The translations under genes and the position numbers were made by a program. The notes beneath the pieces are model-generated. The model did no database searches. It saw nothing but the letters and a program-made list of their open reading frames with translations, and was not told the DNA's origin. Below are positions 7,257 to 14,838 of a stretch of 27,928 nucleotides of DNA, piece after piece. How positions within the stretch are numbered: position 1 is the stretch's first letter; every line of letters begins with the position of its first letter. Origin of the DNA: Alphaproteobacteria bacterium (GTDB lineage Bacteria; Pseudomonadota; Alphaproteobacteria; JAJTHO01); assembly GCA_021297975.1 (NCBI GenBank), contig JAJTHO010000071.1, positions 1 to 27,928 of the forward strand, read 5' to 3'.

Positions 7257-7889
7257 TTACTGCCACGGCAACACATTGAGAACCCGCAGCAGCCCCTTAG
7301 TAAATTTCACGCCGCCAGTTGCAACCACCAAGCACACGCAGTCGGCATCATCGCCCGCCCGCGGCTTATGGGTGAACGCCGCGTCTGTTGTTACAAAATC
7401 GCCGCGCAGGGTTGCGCCGCGCTGGTCAATCATGCTGCCTTCAAGAATCAAGACGAATTCGTCGCCGCGGTGATTGTGTTCGGGAATTTCCGCGCCTTTA
7501 CGAATCTTCATCATATAGGCGACCGTACCGCTTTGTTCTTTCAGCAAAATCGCTTGCTGAATATCCTTGCCGCGAGACTCCCATTTCAAGGGGTTCTGGC
7601 TGATAAGCCCGGAAAGTGGCGCGGGGTATGTATCCGTCACCTGCGCTGCTGGCTGTGCGGTAACCGGCGTTTTACAGCGATCAAATATCTGTTGCAGGCA
7701 TTTTTTACTTACCAGAGTCGGCTGCGCTTCGGAAATCGCCATACCACTAATGGCATCCAGACGCTGAACCGCATAGGCGCACTCATTGCACAGCGCCAAA
7801 TGGCTGGATATCGCGAGCTGCAGTGCCGCGCCGCAGGTTCCTGCGCTGTAACGCAATAACAAATCCGCATCAGGGTGAAACGAGGCCAT
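7257..7889 (-). CDS. chrR: ChrR-type zinc anti-sigma factor with cupin domain
   Basis: The 210-residue product has the two-domain ChrR build. The N-terminal zinc anti-sigma domain carries H5, H30, C34 and C37 (H-x3-C-x2-C), the spacing known for Rhodobacter ChrR. The C-terminal cupin has PEHNHRGDEFVLILEG and a later THKP histidine as likely metal ligands. ChrR proteins hold the sigma factor RpoE inactive until singlet oxygen or organic peroxide stress leads to release. It lies 11 nt downstream of the sigma gene in the same operon, as usual for the pair. All recognised zinc and cupin ligands appear intact. Confidence 0.92.
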   Translation of the reverse strand: MASFHPDADLLLRYSAGTCGAALQLAISSHLALCNECAYAVQRLDAISGMAISEAQPTLVSKKCLQQIFDRCKTPVTAQPAAQVTDTYPAPLSGLISQNPLKWESRGKDIQQAILLKEQSGTVAYMMKIRKGAEIPEHNHRGDEFVLILEGSMIDQRGATLRGDFVTTDAAFTHKPRAGDDADCVCLVVATGGVKFTKGLLRVLNVLPWQ

Positions 7890-7900
7890 ATAAAGTGGGT

Positions 7901-8476
7901 TTATCCTAAATTTTTTCTTAAACTGGAGTAGGCAAGGCGAAGCCGCGATTTAACCGTTCCCAGCGGGATGCCGCTGTTTGCAGCCAGCTGTTCATGGGTC
8001 AATCCTTGGTAAAACATTGCATACACGCATTGATATTGCTCAGCCGGAAGCAATTTCAAGGCCTGCCGCACCGCGAGTGCATCGACGTTCTCACCCGCAT
8101 CCGATTGCAACGTGTCGGCCACATCGTCAAGCGGCACAAACGCCGCGTTGTTTACCGCCGCGTTACGCATCCGCCAGCGGTCTGCGGCTTTATGCCGGGC
8201 AATACCCACAATAAAAGTATAGATGTTACTGCGCAGAGGGTCAAACCGTGCGGCGGCCTGCTGCCACAGCGCAACAAAGGTCTCCTGAATAATGTCCTCA
8301 GCATCCGAATCGCTATAATTGCGGCGCATCAGCCAGGTTTTTAAGCGCGGCGCGACGTGGTGGACTAATTCAGAAAAGGCGGTTTCATCGCCCTGCCCCG
8401 CGGCACGCAAAAAATCGTTGAGAGTTTCTGTCTCAAAAGACGCGTCTTTCGGCGCGGATTTAGGGCGCAGCGGCAT
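7901..8476 (-). CDS. rpoE: ECF RNA polymerase sigma factor, RpoE/ChrR-paired type
   Basis: The 191-residue protein has region 2 (DAEDIIQETFVALWQQA ... RSNIYTFIVGIARHKAADRWR) and region 4 (LLPAEQYQCVYAMFYQGLTHEQLA ... IPLGTVKSRLRLAYSSLRK), with no region 3, which defines an ECF sigma factor. Its partner is the ChrR-type gene directly downstream, which points to the group that responds to singlet oxygen. The start has no strong upstream rival. I looked for a self-recognised TGATC-type -35 upstream and did not find one; a weak TTTACA/TATGGT pair is the only promoter-like sequence. The gene is separated from pleD by a terminator-like hairpin. Confidence 0.93.
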   Translation of the reverse strand: MPLRPKSAPKDASFETETLNDFLRAAGQGDETAFSELVHHVAPRLKTWLMRRNYSDSDAEDIIQETFVALWQQAAARFDPLRSNIYTFIVGIARHKAADRWRMRNAAVNNAAFVPLDDVADTLQSDAGENVDALAVRQALKLLPAEQYQCVYAMFYQGLTHEQLAANSGIPLGTVKSRLRLAYSSLRKNLG

Positions 8477-8506
8477 GATTCACCATACCGCGCCTGCTTT
8501 TGATGT

Positions 8507-8536
8507 AAACAATAATAACGGTCTGTTAAGAGACCG
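8507..8536 (-). terminator. Terminator-like hairpin over the pleD stop codon
   Basis: On the minus strand CGGTCT-cttaac-AGACCG is followed by TTATTATTGTTT. The loop contains the pleD stop codon. A 6-bp G+C-containing stem with a T-rich tail fits a rho-independent terminator that separates divK-pleD from rpoE-chrR. Confidence 0.55.
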
Positions 8537-9944
8537 CTTTGTCCTTACCCATGCTCGCCACGGACGTGGCGGCAAAAGAGCCAACAACAACCCGGTTTCT
8601 ACCGCTGCGCTTGGCTTTGTATAGCGCCTCATCCGCCACTTTTAGCATCCGGTGCCTGTCCAAATCGGCCTCATTGCGGGTGCAGGCCATGCCGATACTA
8701 ATCGTTACCGGAATTTCCTGTCCGGACAGCAGGGAAAAGGGCGTGCCTTCCATAGAGCGGCGCAAGCGTTCAGCAACCTGCAAACCAATCCCCGTGCGGG
8801 TATCGGGCAGAACCGCCACAAACTCTTCCCCGCCCAGCCGCGCCACCAAATCCGCATCCCGAACGGAACGCATCAGCCTCTTTGCAACATCCACGAGCAC
8901 CTTGTCGCCTTCATCATGGCCGTATGTATCATTAATTTTCTTAAAAAAATCTATATCAAGAATTAGAACGGTGGTTGATTTATGCTCCTTTTCCGCCTGC
9001 GCCAGCAGACTATCCAAATGCGCATTGAAATAGCGGCGGTTATAAAGCCCGGTCAGCTCATCTGTGAGCGCGAGATTAATAGACATCTCATAGGTATTGC
9101 GCAGCCGCTCTTGATAGCGCAGCCGCCGCACCTGGGTTGCAACGCGCGCGCGCAACTCGTGCTGATCTATCGGGCGCAAAATGTAATCATTAAGCCCTAA
9201 TTCCAAAGCCTTCGCCAATATTGGCTCGTCTTCTTCCTCAGCCATCAGCAGGATGGGCAATTGCCGGGATTTCTCATTATTACGCAGCGCGACGCAAGAA
9301 CGGAGCATATCCTCGCCCTTTAGCCGCAACGGCACAATGAGAATATCGAAATTACCGCCGGGAATGCCTTCCTGCAATTCTTCAACCGTACCAAACGGCG
9401 TGATGCGATGCTGGTCTTTTTCTAAAATACGCTTCAGGCTCATTTGCGTTAAATTGTCATCCGCCAACACCGCAACTGATGCGCCTTTTACCACCGCAAC
9501 GCCCAGAAGATCTTTTTTCAACGCGCCAAATTCCGTTGAGGTGGCTTCGCGAATACGATACGCATCCATCAATGTTTTCAAGCGAATAAGCGAGCGCACC
9601 CGCGCAAATAGCGGTAAATCCCGTACCGGTTTTGTTAAAAACTCATCCGCGCCCGCCTCTAAGCCGCGCACGCGATCTGTTGAATCCGATAACGCCGTAA
9701 CCATCACAACCGGAATATGTTGCGTCAGCGGGTTGCCTTTTAAACGGCGACAGGTCTCAAACCCATCCAAATCCGGCATCATCACATCGAGCAAAATCAG
9801 GTCAGGCGATTCTTTTTCTGCTTTTTCAATAGCTTCAATACCACTGAACGCCGTTAGAATTTCATAGTATTCAGAGGCCAGTTTGGCTTCCAACAACTTG
9901 ATGTTGGGCAGCATGTCATCCACAACAAGGATACGACCAGGCAT
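8526..9944 (-). CDS. pleD: Diguanylate cyclase response regulator PleD
   Basis: PleD makes cyclic di-GMP on phosphorylation and drives polar development in alphaproteobacteria. The 472 residues hold REC1 (acidic D9/D10, phosphoacceptor D53 in LLDVMMPDLDGF, K105), an adaptor REC2 that lacks an acceptor (FDILIVPLR near 199-207), and a GGDEF domain with LTDELTGLYNRR, GGEEF at 371-375 and the inhibitory I-site RDAD at 362-365. This layout and numbering closely follow Caulobacter PleD, so an active, feedback-inhibited cyclase is expected. It is 9 nt downstream of divK on the same strand, the conserved divK-pleD order. Confidence 0.96.
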   Translation of the reverse strand: MPGRILVVDDMLPNIKLLEAKLASEYYEILTAFSGIEAIEKAEKESPDLILLDVMMPDLDGFETCRRLKGNPLTQHIPVVMVTALSDSTDRVRGLEAGADEFLTKPVRDLPLFARVRSLIRLKTLMDAYRIREATSTEFGALKKDLLGVAVVKGASVAVLADDNLTQMSLKRILEKDQHRITPFGTVEELQEGIPGGNFDILIVPLRLKGEDMLRSCVALRNNEKSRQLPILLMAEEEDEPILAKALELGLNDYILRPIDQHELRARVATQVRRLRYQERLRNTYEMSINLALTDELTGLYNRRYFNAHLDSLLAQAEKEHKSTTVLILDIDFFKKINDTYGHDEGDKVLVDVAKRLMRSVRDADLVARLGGEEFVAVLPDTRTGIGLQVAERLRRSMEGTPFSLLSGQEIPVTISIGMACTRNEADLDRHRMLKVADEALYKAKRSGRNRVVVGSFAATSVASMGKDKAVS

Positions 9945-9953
9945 CTCGTATCC

Positions 9954-10334
9954 CTATGTTTCTATATACTGGCGCACGGTTGTTAGAAAATGTGGCACAG
10001 AAATAGGTTTCGGAATATAGGCCGCGCAGCCGCCATCAAGAAAACGCTGCTCGTCGCCCCGCATCACCAGCGCGGTTACGGCAATAATAGGTATATGGCG
10101 CAAATCATCTTCGCGTTTCATATTGCGGGTGATGTCGAGGCCGGAAATATTGGGAAGCTGAATATCCATTAAAACAAGGTCTGGCTTGTGTTTACGGGCA
10201 AGTTCCACCGCTGCCAACCCGTCTACTGTGCCAACAACCTTATACCCCTGGCTCACGAGTAAATCGTGAAACAGCTTCATGTTGAGGTCGTTATCCTCAA
10301 CAATCATAATGGTTTTTGTCGCACTCTGCGTCAT
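9954..10334 (-). CDS. divK: Single-domain response regulator DivK
   Basis: The 126-residue protein is a lone receiver domain. Acidic residues E13-D14, phosphoacceptor D57 (LVLMDIQLPNISGLD), the AVTALVM switch threonine and the KPIS lysine are all present. DivK is phosphorylated by DivJ/PleC-type kinases and, with PleD, controls the CckA-CtrA phosphorelay and hence cell-cycle and polarity decisions. Assignment as DivK rather than another CheY-like protein rests on its sequence style and on pleD directly downstream. A possible promoter lies about 25-55 nt upstream. Confidence 0.93.
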   Translation of the reverse strand: MTQSATKTIMIVEDNDLNMKLFHDLLVSQGYKVVGTVDGLAAVELARKHKPDLVLMDIQLPNISGLDITRNMKREDDLRHIPIIAVTALVMRGDEQRFLDGGCAAYIPKPISVPHFLTTVRQYIET

Positions 10335-10359
10335 TCCAACGGCCGCCTTATACGTATTA

Positions 10360-10389
10360 ATTATCTAGTTAGTATCACTATAGGTGCAA
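10360..10389 (-). promoter_or_regulatory. Possible sigma-70 promoter of divK-pleD
   Basis: On the minus strand TTGCAC (10389-10384) and GATAAT (10365-10360) are 18 nt apart, 26 nt before the divK start codon. Match quality is moderate. A half-conserved TTAA lies next to it but no complete CtrA box does. Confidence 0.4.
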
Positions 10390-10422
10390 GGAGTAAAAAA
10401 ACACTTTCCAAAAATACGCTTA

Positions 10423-12063
10423 TTACTTAACCCTTTCTTCATAATCTTCGCCACGAATCAAGGTGTTATCGTCTAACTTTTCCATATGTTTTAGCACGGT
10501 CTCTAGGCTGTAACCTTCCGTAAAATTTTCCTCCTCTTTGTGCTCGTTTTCAACAGTGGTTGTTGCATCAGCTGGCGGGGCAGGGCTTTCCGTGCGTGCA
10601 CGCGGCGGCAATACCAGCAGGGGCAGTATGGGGATTGAAAACTTTAGGGAGGCAGGGCTTGCTAGCCCTGCTTTATGCCTTGCGGCAATAGTTTTATAAC
10701 GCCTAATGGCAAGCGCACTAACAGTAGCCGCCTGAATGCACGCAGACAACATCGCTGTCAGGCTTGGGTTTGCGATATCGACCCAAAAAAGCGACGCCAG
10801 CAGCGGCTGGTTTGCCGCTTGCAGTAGCGGCGGCACTAAAAAATACAGCAGAAGAATATAGCCCAACGCCGCCATATCCGGACGACTGCCCTTGCGGCTA
10901 GCAAAATTAAAATACAGCACAATCGCCGCATCGCGCACAAGATAGGCCGCAAGGCCAATAACGGTGAAACTGTGCGCATCAAAGCGATTCGTCACGGCAA
11001 AAAAGGCGGCGAGCAGGGCGATACTGCCCGTCATAACCCACGCCGGAATTGCCGCCATCGTGGCCGCAAAGGATTGCGTTAAGGCCGCTAAAAACGTTTC
11101 AATAACAACCACGCTTTTTGTTGAGAAAAAAAGCGCCGCGTAAGTAGCCAGCGCGGCAACGATATAGAGCGACAGCATCACCGCGTAAAAACTGCTGCCT
11201 GCCTGGCCTTCACTGCCGGTTAAGGTCTTTGCCAGTTGATTCCACAACTCAGCCGCGCTCCCCCCGGCGAGGAAACCCAGGATAAGCAGTGCGATAAGAG
11301 CAAAATAAACCTCTCGCTGCCCCAACAGGCACGAGCGGATAACCGCATACACCGAAAGCCCGGCTATGGCCGCAACAACGCCGCTTAACGTTATATAATA
11401 CAGCACCCCCGGCACTACATAACCATACCACAGAACGGGAGCCGCCTGCCGGATGCCAAGCCCCACATCGACGATAAGACCACCAAAAGATTGCAGAATA
11501 AACGCCAGCAACAACGCAACCATGGAATGCAGCAAACCCAACTGTGTTTTGTTGAGGCGTTTCAGGGCATAGGGCAGCAAGAAACAACTGCCCAGATTAA
11601 ACAAAAAACCGATACTAAGCAGCAAGAATGCAATCAGGATAAGCTGTGCGGCGGCCTCTGCCCCTACATGCAGCAGCGTTACACTGCTTACGCACAGCCC
11701 CGTCAAGAGCACCAATAGCCACGATAAAACCGGCGCACCAAAAAGCTTTCCCAGCATAAATTGCAGCGGCGAGACAACGCTTGCCTGCTGCCACACCCAA
11801 ATATTGCCGTTAAAATCTTCCATCACCCCATCGCTCACGGCTTTTCCGCCCCATAAAAAGCCGCCCAGCGCCACGAACAGAAAGCCAAGATTGAGTGTTT
11901 CAGCCAAAAGTGCGCTGCGCGGAGCCGCATTTGCGCTGGCCGTCATCCCCGGTAACACGGCAAAATACGCGGCCGCAAACGCGCACAGCACCAATGCTGC
12001 AGTCAACAGAACCTGCGCGATGCCCTGCTCTGCTGTGTAACGGCGATATTCCGCGCCCAGCAT
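10423..12063 (-). CDS. ABC exporter membrane protein (ABC-2-like permease)
   Basis: The 546-residue protein is almost entirely hydrophobic, with roughly 12 predicted membrane segments by eye, and ends in a charged cytoplasmic tail of about 60 residues (proline/alanine stretch, then an acidic segment ending DYEERVK). Its start overlaps the stop of the ATPase gene (TAATG), so the two are translated together and form one transporter. I do not recognise the substrate. It is about twice the length of simple ABC-2 permeases, so one polypeptide may supply the whole membrane channel. The tail is a possible site for binding the ATPase or another partner. Confidence 0.72.
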   Translation of the reverse strand: MLGAEYRRYTAEQGIAQVLLTAALVLCAFAAAYFAVLPGMTASANAAPRSALLAETLNLGFLFVALGGFLWGGKAVSDGVMEDFNGNIWVWQQASVVSPLQFMLGKLFGAPVLSWLLVLLTGLCVSSVTLLHVGAEAAAQLILIAFLLLSIGFLFNLGSCFLLPYALKRLNKTQLGLLHSMVALLLAFILQSFGGLIVDVGLGIRQAAPVLWYGYVVPGVLYYITLSGVVAAIAGLSVYAVIRSCLLGQREVYFALIALLILGFLAGGSAAELWNQLAKTLTGSEGQAGSSFYAVMLSLYIVAALATYAALFFSTKSVVVIETFLAALTQSFAATMAAIPAWVMTGSIALLAAFFAVTNRFDAHSFTVIGLAAYLVRDAAIVLYFNFASRKGSRPDMAALGYILLLYFLVPPLLQAANQPLLASLFWVDIANPSLTAMLSACIQAATVSALAIRRYKTIAARHKAGLASPASLKFSIPILPLLVLPPRARTESPAPPADATTTVENEHKEEENFTEGYSLETVLKHMEKLDDNTLIRGEDYEERVK

Positions 12064-13010
12064 TAGGAAACCGCCCCGCGTTGAAACAGGTCATCCAGGC
12101 TGAAGGCCGCCACCCGAAACGATACCAGCGGCATTTTATTCAGCACCAGCAGCCGCACCAGCGCCGCAATATCTGCATCACTGGCGCGCAGCTCTAAAAC
12201 CATCTCACTGCCCCGACAGCGCACCGTCTTAAGCCCAGTGCAGCGCAGCACCAGCGGGCTATATGCCGCCGCCTCCCCGGTGATTTTTAAATACACACGC
12301 CGTGCACTGGTTGCCGCGGCTCCGTCTGCGTCTAGAACAGACAGCGCGCTGTGGTCGATAACCTGACCTTCCGACAACACGATAAAATTATCGCTGAAGG
12401 TGGCCATCTCCTCCAAATGATGCATCGAAAGCAACACGGTTATTTTATTGCTGCGCAGCGTATCGAGCAGATTAAAAAACTCGCGCTTTGCGGGCGGATC
12501 GAGCATGGAGACTGGTTCATCTAAAAATACCAACCGCGGCTGATGAACCAGCGCCCCCGCCAGCCCCACCCGTTGGCGCAAACCGCCGGAAAGCGTTGCT
12601 GCGGTCATCTCCCACATATCTTGTGAAAGACGCAGGATATCGCGGGTGTAGTCGAGGGTATTTTTTAAAGCAGCGCCGGTGAAACCGCGCAGCCCGGCAA
12701 TATACTGTAAAAACTGCCCCACCGTCTGGCCGCTCGGAAAACCAAAAGAATCATTAAGAAACCCGGCAAGCTGGCGGGTTTTCATCGGCTCTTTTCGCGT
12801 ATCCAGCCCAAAAAGCCGGACATGCCCCGTATAGCGCGGCTCAACACCGGCTAAACAGCGCAGCAACGTCGATTTCCCCGCGCCGTTTAATCCCGCCAGC
12901 GTCGTGATACTGGCAAAGGGTAGCGACAGTGTTACATCCCGCAACACCTGGCGAAAGGGAAAGGCAAACGACAGACACTCTGTCTCTAAAGCAAAATCCG
13001 GTCTGGCCAT
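12063..13010 (-). CDS. ABC transporter ATP-binding protein
   Basis: The 315-residue ATPase has Walker A GLNGAGKST, a Q-loop region near LNDSFGF, the signature LSGGLRQRVGLA, Walker B LVFLDEPVSMLDP and the switch histidine in LSMHHLEEM. The first 230 residues are a CcmA/NatA-type exporter domain; about 80 further residues form a C-terminal domain common in these exporter ATPases. It pairs with the overlapping permease gene. The start ATG at 13010 is 71 nt from the divergent hscB start. The substrate cannot be told from sequence; a drug, lipid or polysaccharide exporter is possible. Confidence 0.9.
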   Translation of the reverse strand: MARPDFALETECLSFAFPFRQVLRDVTLSLPFASITTLAGLNGAGKSTLLRCLAGVEPRYTGHVRLFGLDTRKEPMKTRQLAGFLNDSFGFPSGQTVGQFLQYIAGLRGFTGAALKNTLDYTRDILRLSQDMWEMTAATLSGGLRQRVGLAGALVHQPRLVFLDEPVSMLDPPAKREFFNLLDTLRSNKITVLLSMHHLEEMATFSDNFIVLSEGQVIDHSALSVLDADGAAATSARRVYLKITGEAAAYSPLVLRCTGLKTVRCRGSEMVLELRASDADIAALVRLLVLNKMPLVSFRVAAFSLDDLFQRGAVS

Positions 13011-13081
13011 GGCGGGCTTGTTATCTCGTTTATCCAGCAGTACAGGTATTCCATGCTAAAACCCAAGCAAAGAATACACCG

Positions 13082-13696
13082 ATGACAGCGATAGCGCCCG
13101 CGTTGTGTTGGTCGTGCCATAGTGTTGTGAGCGCGCCACAAGTGACCTGTTCTGCGTGCGGTGTTTTGCTGCCACCTTGGCCGCTGTCTCCCTTTGCGCT
13201 GCTTGGTCTGCCCGTTAGTGTGCACTTGAATACAGACACATTGACCGCTGCGTATCTTAAAGCCATCGCCCCGGTGCATCCCGATACGGCGGCGCGGCGC
13301 TCTAAAAAAGAGCAGCTCTTTGCCGCCCAGCACGCCGCCGCCGTGAATGCAGCGTACCAGGCGTTATCTAATTTATACCAGCGCGCCCTGTGCTGTTATA
13401 CTCTTGCAGGCGGCGCGCCCTTTCCCGAAACCAGCACGGATAAGCAGCTGTTAACGCATGTTTTAGAACAGCGAGAGGCCTTATCGGAAGCAGATACCGT
13501 TGCGGCGATTGATTCGTTAGTAGCGGCCAGCGCGAAAAACAAAGTGGCGGCGCTGGATAGGATTGCGAATGCTCTTGATAATGACGAGCCTGAGAAAGCT
13601 GTCACAGCCCTATTATGGTTGCGCTATGAGGAAAAATTCAGCGGTGAGGCGGAACAACGTCGAAAAAAGCTACTTCAAGGTGATATGAAACTTTAA
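13082..13696 (+). CDS. hscB: Fe-S co-chaperone HscB with N-terminal tetracysteine zinc motif
   Basis: HscB is the J-domain partner of HscA that delivers IscU for cluster release. The 204-residue product has a J-domain with HPD at 66-68 (APVHPDTAA), the AAVNAAYQALSNLYQRALC helix typical of HscB, and a C-terminal helical bundle for IscU binding. Ahead of the J-domain are C9-x2-C12 and C23-x2-C26 (CWSC ... CSAC) followed by LLPP, which resembles the zinc-binding N-terminus of mitochondrial HSCB and is absent from E. coli HscB. The gene stands alone, without hscA, about 9 kb from fdx. The start is at 13082; an upstream in-frame ATG at 12929 lies inside the divergent ABC gene. Its stop overlaps that of the convergent small gene. 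Confidence 0.88.
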   Translation: MTAIAPALCWSCHSVVSAPQVTCSACGVLLPPWPLSPFALLGLPVSVHLNTDTLTAAYLKAIAPVHPDTAARRSKKEQLFAAQHAAAVNAAYQALSNLYQRALCCYTLAGGAPFPETSTDKQLLTHVLEQREALSEADTVAAIDSLVAASAKNKVAALDRIANALDNDEPEKAVTALLWLRYEEKFSGEAEQRRKKLLQGDMKL

Positions 13697-13980
13697 GCGG
13701 CCATTTCTGCGTCAACCTCATTTAGCAAGGCGCGCTCAACAAAGGGCACAACCGCAGAAAACTCATTTTGATAACGCTTGTTTATATCATATTTAAACAT
13801 CGCACGCGCCGAAAAAACACGCTGCATATGACCGGCTTTTAATGCCTGAAACCATTCTTCGATATTCATCATAACCGTGCCATCGGTTATCGCTGCTGTA
13901 TTTTTAATCGCGTCTCTCTCTCCAAAATATTTCGCCAAAACATCGTACACATTATTTGCTGTCAAATCTTGATAAAACAT
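13693..13980 (-). CDS. Small protein, SARA-FKYD family, copy 1
   Basis: I do not recognise this 95-residue family from known names. Residues 38-82 form a core shared without gaps with the genes at 14069 and 17426: MNIEEW--ALK, SARA-FKYDINKRY, then P-F-V-E; 20 of 45 positions are identical in all three. No signal peptide or membrane segment is seen; the product is probably a small, mostly helical, soluble protein. The ATG at 13980 has GAGGG five bases upstream, and the longer reading frame from a GTG at 14013 would run through a palindrome that looks regulatory. The 37-residue N-terminal part is unique to this copy. The stop overlaps the hscB stop tail-to-tail. Confidence 0.75.
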   Translation of the reverse strand: MFYQDLTANNVYDVLAKYFGERDAIKNTAAITDGTVMMNIEEWFQALKAGHMQRVFSARAMFKYDINKRYQNEFSAVVPFVERALLNEVDAEMAA

Positions 13981-13999
13981 AACTGCCCTCGCCTTATAT

Positions 14000-14013
14000 G
14001 TGATATATATCAC
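14000..14013. promoter_or_regulatory. CRP/FNR-like palindrome upstream of the 13693 gene
   Basis: GTGATATATATCAC is a perfect 14-bp palindrome, and with its flanking bases it reads TGTGA-N6-TCACG, nine of ten matches to the CRP consensus TGTGA-N6-TCACA. It lies 19 nt before the ATG on the minus strand. A possible -35 TTGACC (14033-14028) sits so that the -10 would fall inside the palindrome, which suits a repressor site. The regulator is unknown. Confidence 0.5.
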
Positions 14014-14068
14014 GTTTTAATGGGCAAGGTCAATAAAGTTTTATCATATACTCGAATAAGTTGCCTTA

Positions 14069-14302
14069 TTATTGCTCTAAAACAACTTTTTCGATAAAAG
14101 GTATAAAATCCTTGTAGTCATTGGCATAGCGTTTATTGATATCATATTTGAAAAACGCGCGCGCCGATTCAATCCGGCTGCGTTGTCCGCTCTTAAGAGC
14201 AACCTTCCATTCTTCAAGATTCATCAAAACGCCACCATCTTTAAGAATGTCGTTAAAACGACCACGAGGGGCAACAACGTCAACAGAAACAACAGCATCC
14301 AT
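14069..14302 (-). CDS. Small protein, SARA-FKYD family, copy 2
   Basis: This 77-residue protein is a paralogue of the gene at 13693 in tandem orientation. Core residues 27-71 read MNLEEW--ALK, SARAFFKYDINKRY, then DFIPFIE, and the protein ends soon after the core. The start at 14302 has a strong GGAGG at 14312-14308; the in-frame ATG at 14314 would put that site inside the gene. It is divergent from rpiB, with a CtrA-type box and a direct repeat in the intergenic region. Function is unknown. Basic and aromatic conserved residues (SARA, FKYD, KRY) could form a binding surface, but this is inference only. Confidence 0.75.
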   Translation of the reverse strand: MDAVVSVDVVAPRGRFNDILKDGGVLMNLEEWKVALKSGQRSRIESARAFFKYDINKRYANDYKDFIPFIEKVVLEQ

Positions 14303-14311
14303 AAAAACCTC

Positions 14312-14337
14312 CATGATTCCACACTAGCATGATTCCA
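14312..14337. repeat. Direct repeat CATGATTCCA x2 upstream of the 14069 gene
   Basis: CATGATTCCA occurs at 14312-14321 and 14328-14337, a 16-bp period, directly upstream of the Shine-Dalgarno sequence of the minus-strand small gene. It could be a pair of operator half-sites on nearly one helical face or a small local duplication. Confidence 0.45.
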
Positions 14338-14355
14338 GACAACATCAAGCCCTTG

Positions 14356-14370
14356 TTAACGAAATTTTAA
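14356..14370. promoter_or_regulatory. CtrA-type box TTAA-N7-TTAA between small gene and rpiB
   Basis: TTAACGAAATTTTAA, followed by C, is an exact full CtrA pattern. It is 17 nt before the rpiB ATG and 53 nt before the start of the divergent small gene, so it could act on either or both. For the small gene it lies near the expected -35 position. Confidence 0.55.
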
Positions 14371-14387
14371 CTTGTTAGTGTGCGCCT

Positions 14388-14816
14388 ATGATAGACACGC
14401 TTTACATAGCCGCCGACCATGCCGGTGTTGACCTCAAAAACGCCCTTAAAGCGCACATCGAAAAAAAAATTATCGTGTATGACTTGGGCACGGATTCGAG
14501 CAATTCCGTTGATTACCCCGATTATGCGGAAAAGGTCTGCCAGGCCTTAAAACAAAACAACAGTGCACGCGGCGTTTTAATCTGCGGCACCGGCATCGGT
14601 ATGAGCATTGCCGCCAACCGCCACCGCCACATTCGCGCGGCGCTGTGCGCAACTCCTGAAGCCGCCAAGATGGCACGCTTGCATAACGATGCGAATGTGC
14701 TAGTCCTTGGCGCCCGCGTGTTGGATACGGCGCAGGCTCTCGCGATTGTTGATGCTTTTTTAGCGACTGATTTCGAGGGCGGACGCCACGCCCAGCGCGT
14801 TGCAAAATTTAGTTAA
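14388..14816 (+). CDS. rpiB: Ribose-5-phosphate isomerase B
   Basis: RpiB interconverts ribose-5-phosphate and ribulose-5-phosphate in the pentose phosphate pathway, supplying ribulose-5-phosphate also used by RibB. The 142-residue protein shows IAADHAG (D10, H11), GTDSSNSVDYPDYA, the catalytic cysteine C66 in GVLICGTGIGMSIAANR, and the ARLHNDANVLVLGAR segment with H99. It is 22 nt upstream of glyA, the order common in alphaproteobacteria, and is probably co-transcribed with glyA and trpB. Confidence 0.96.
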   Translation: MIDTLYIAADHAGVDLKNALKAHIEKKIIVYDLGTDSSNSVDYPDYAEKVCQALKQNNSARGVLICGTGIGMSIAANRHRHIRAALCATPEAAKMARLHNDANVLVLGARVLDTAQALAIVDAFLATDFEGGRHAQRVAKFS

Positions 14817-14838
14817 AACGATTCTGAGGAACATAGAT

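Noticed and set aside
8477..8525. RpoE-type (TGATC) autoregulatory promoter before rpoE
   Set aside because: No TGATC -35 is present in the gap; only a weak TTTACA/TATGGT pair was found.
8539..9033. Open frame opposite pleD
   Set aside because: A shadow of the GGDEF coding strand with no recognisable domain.
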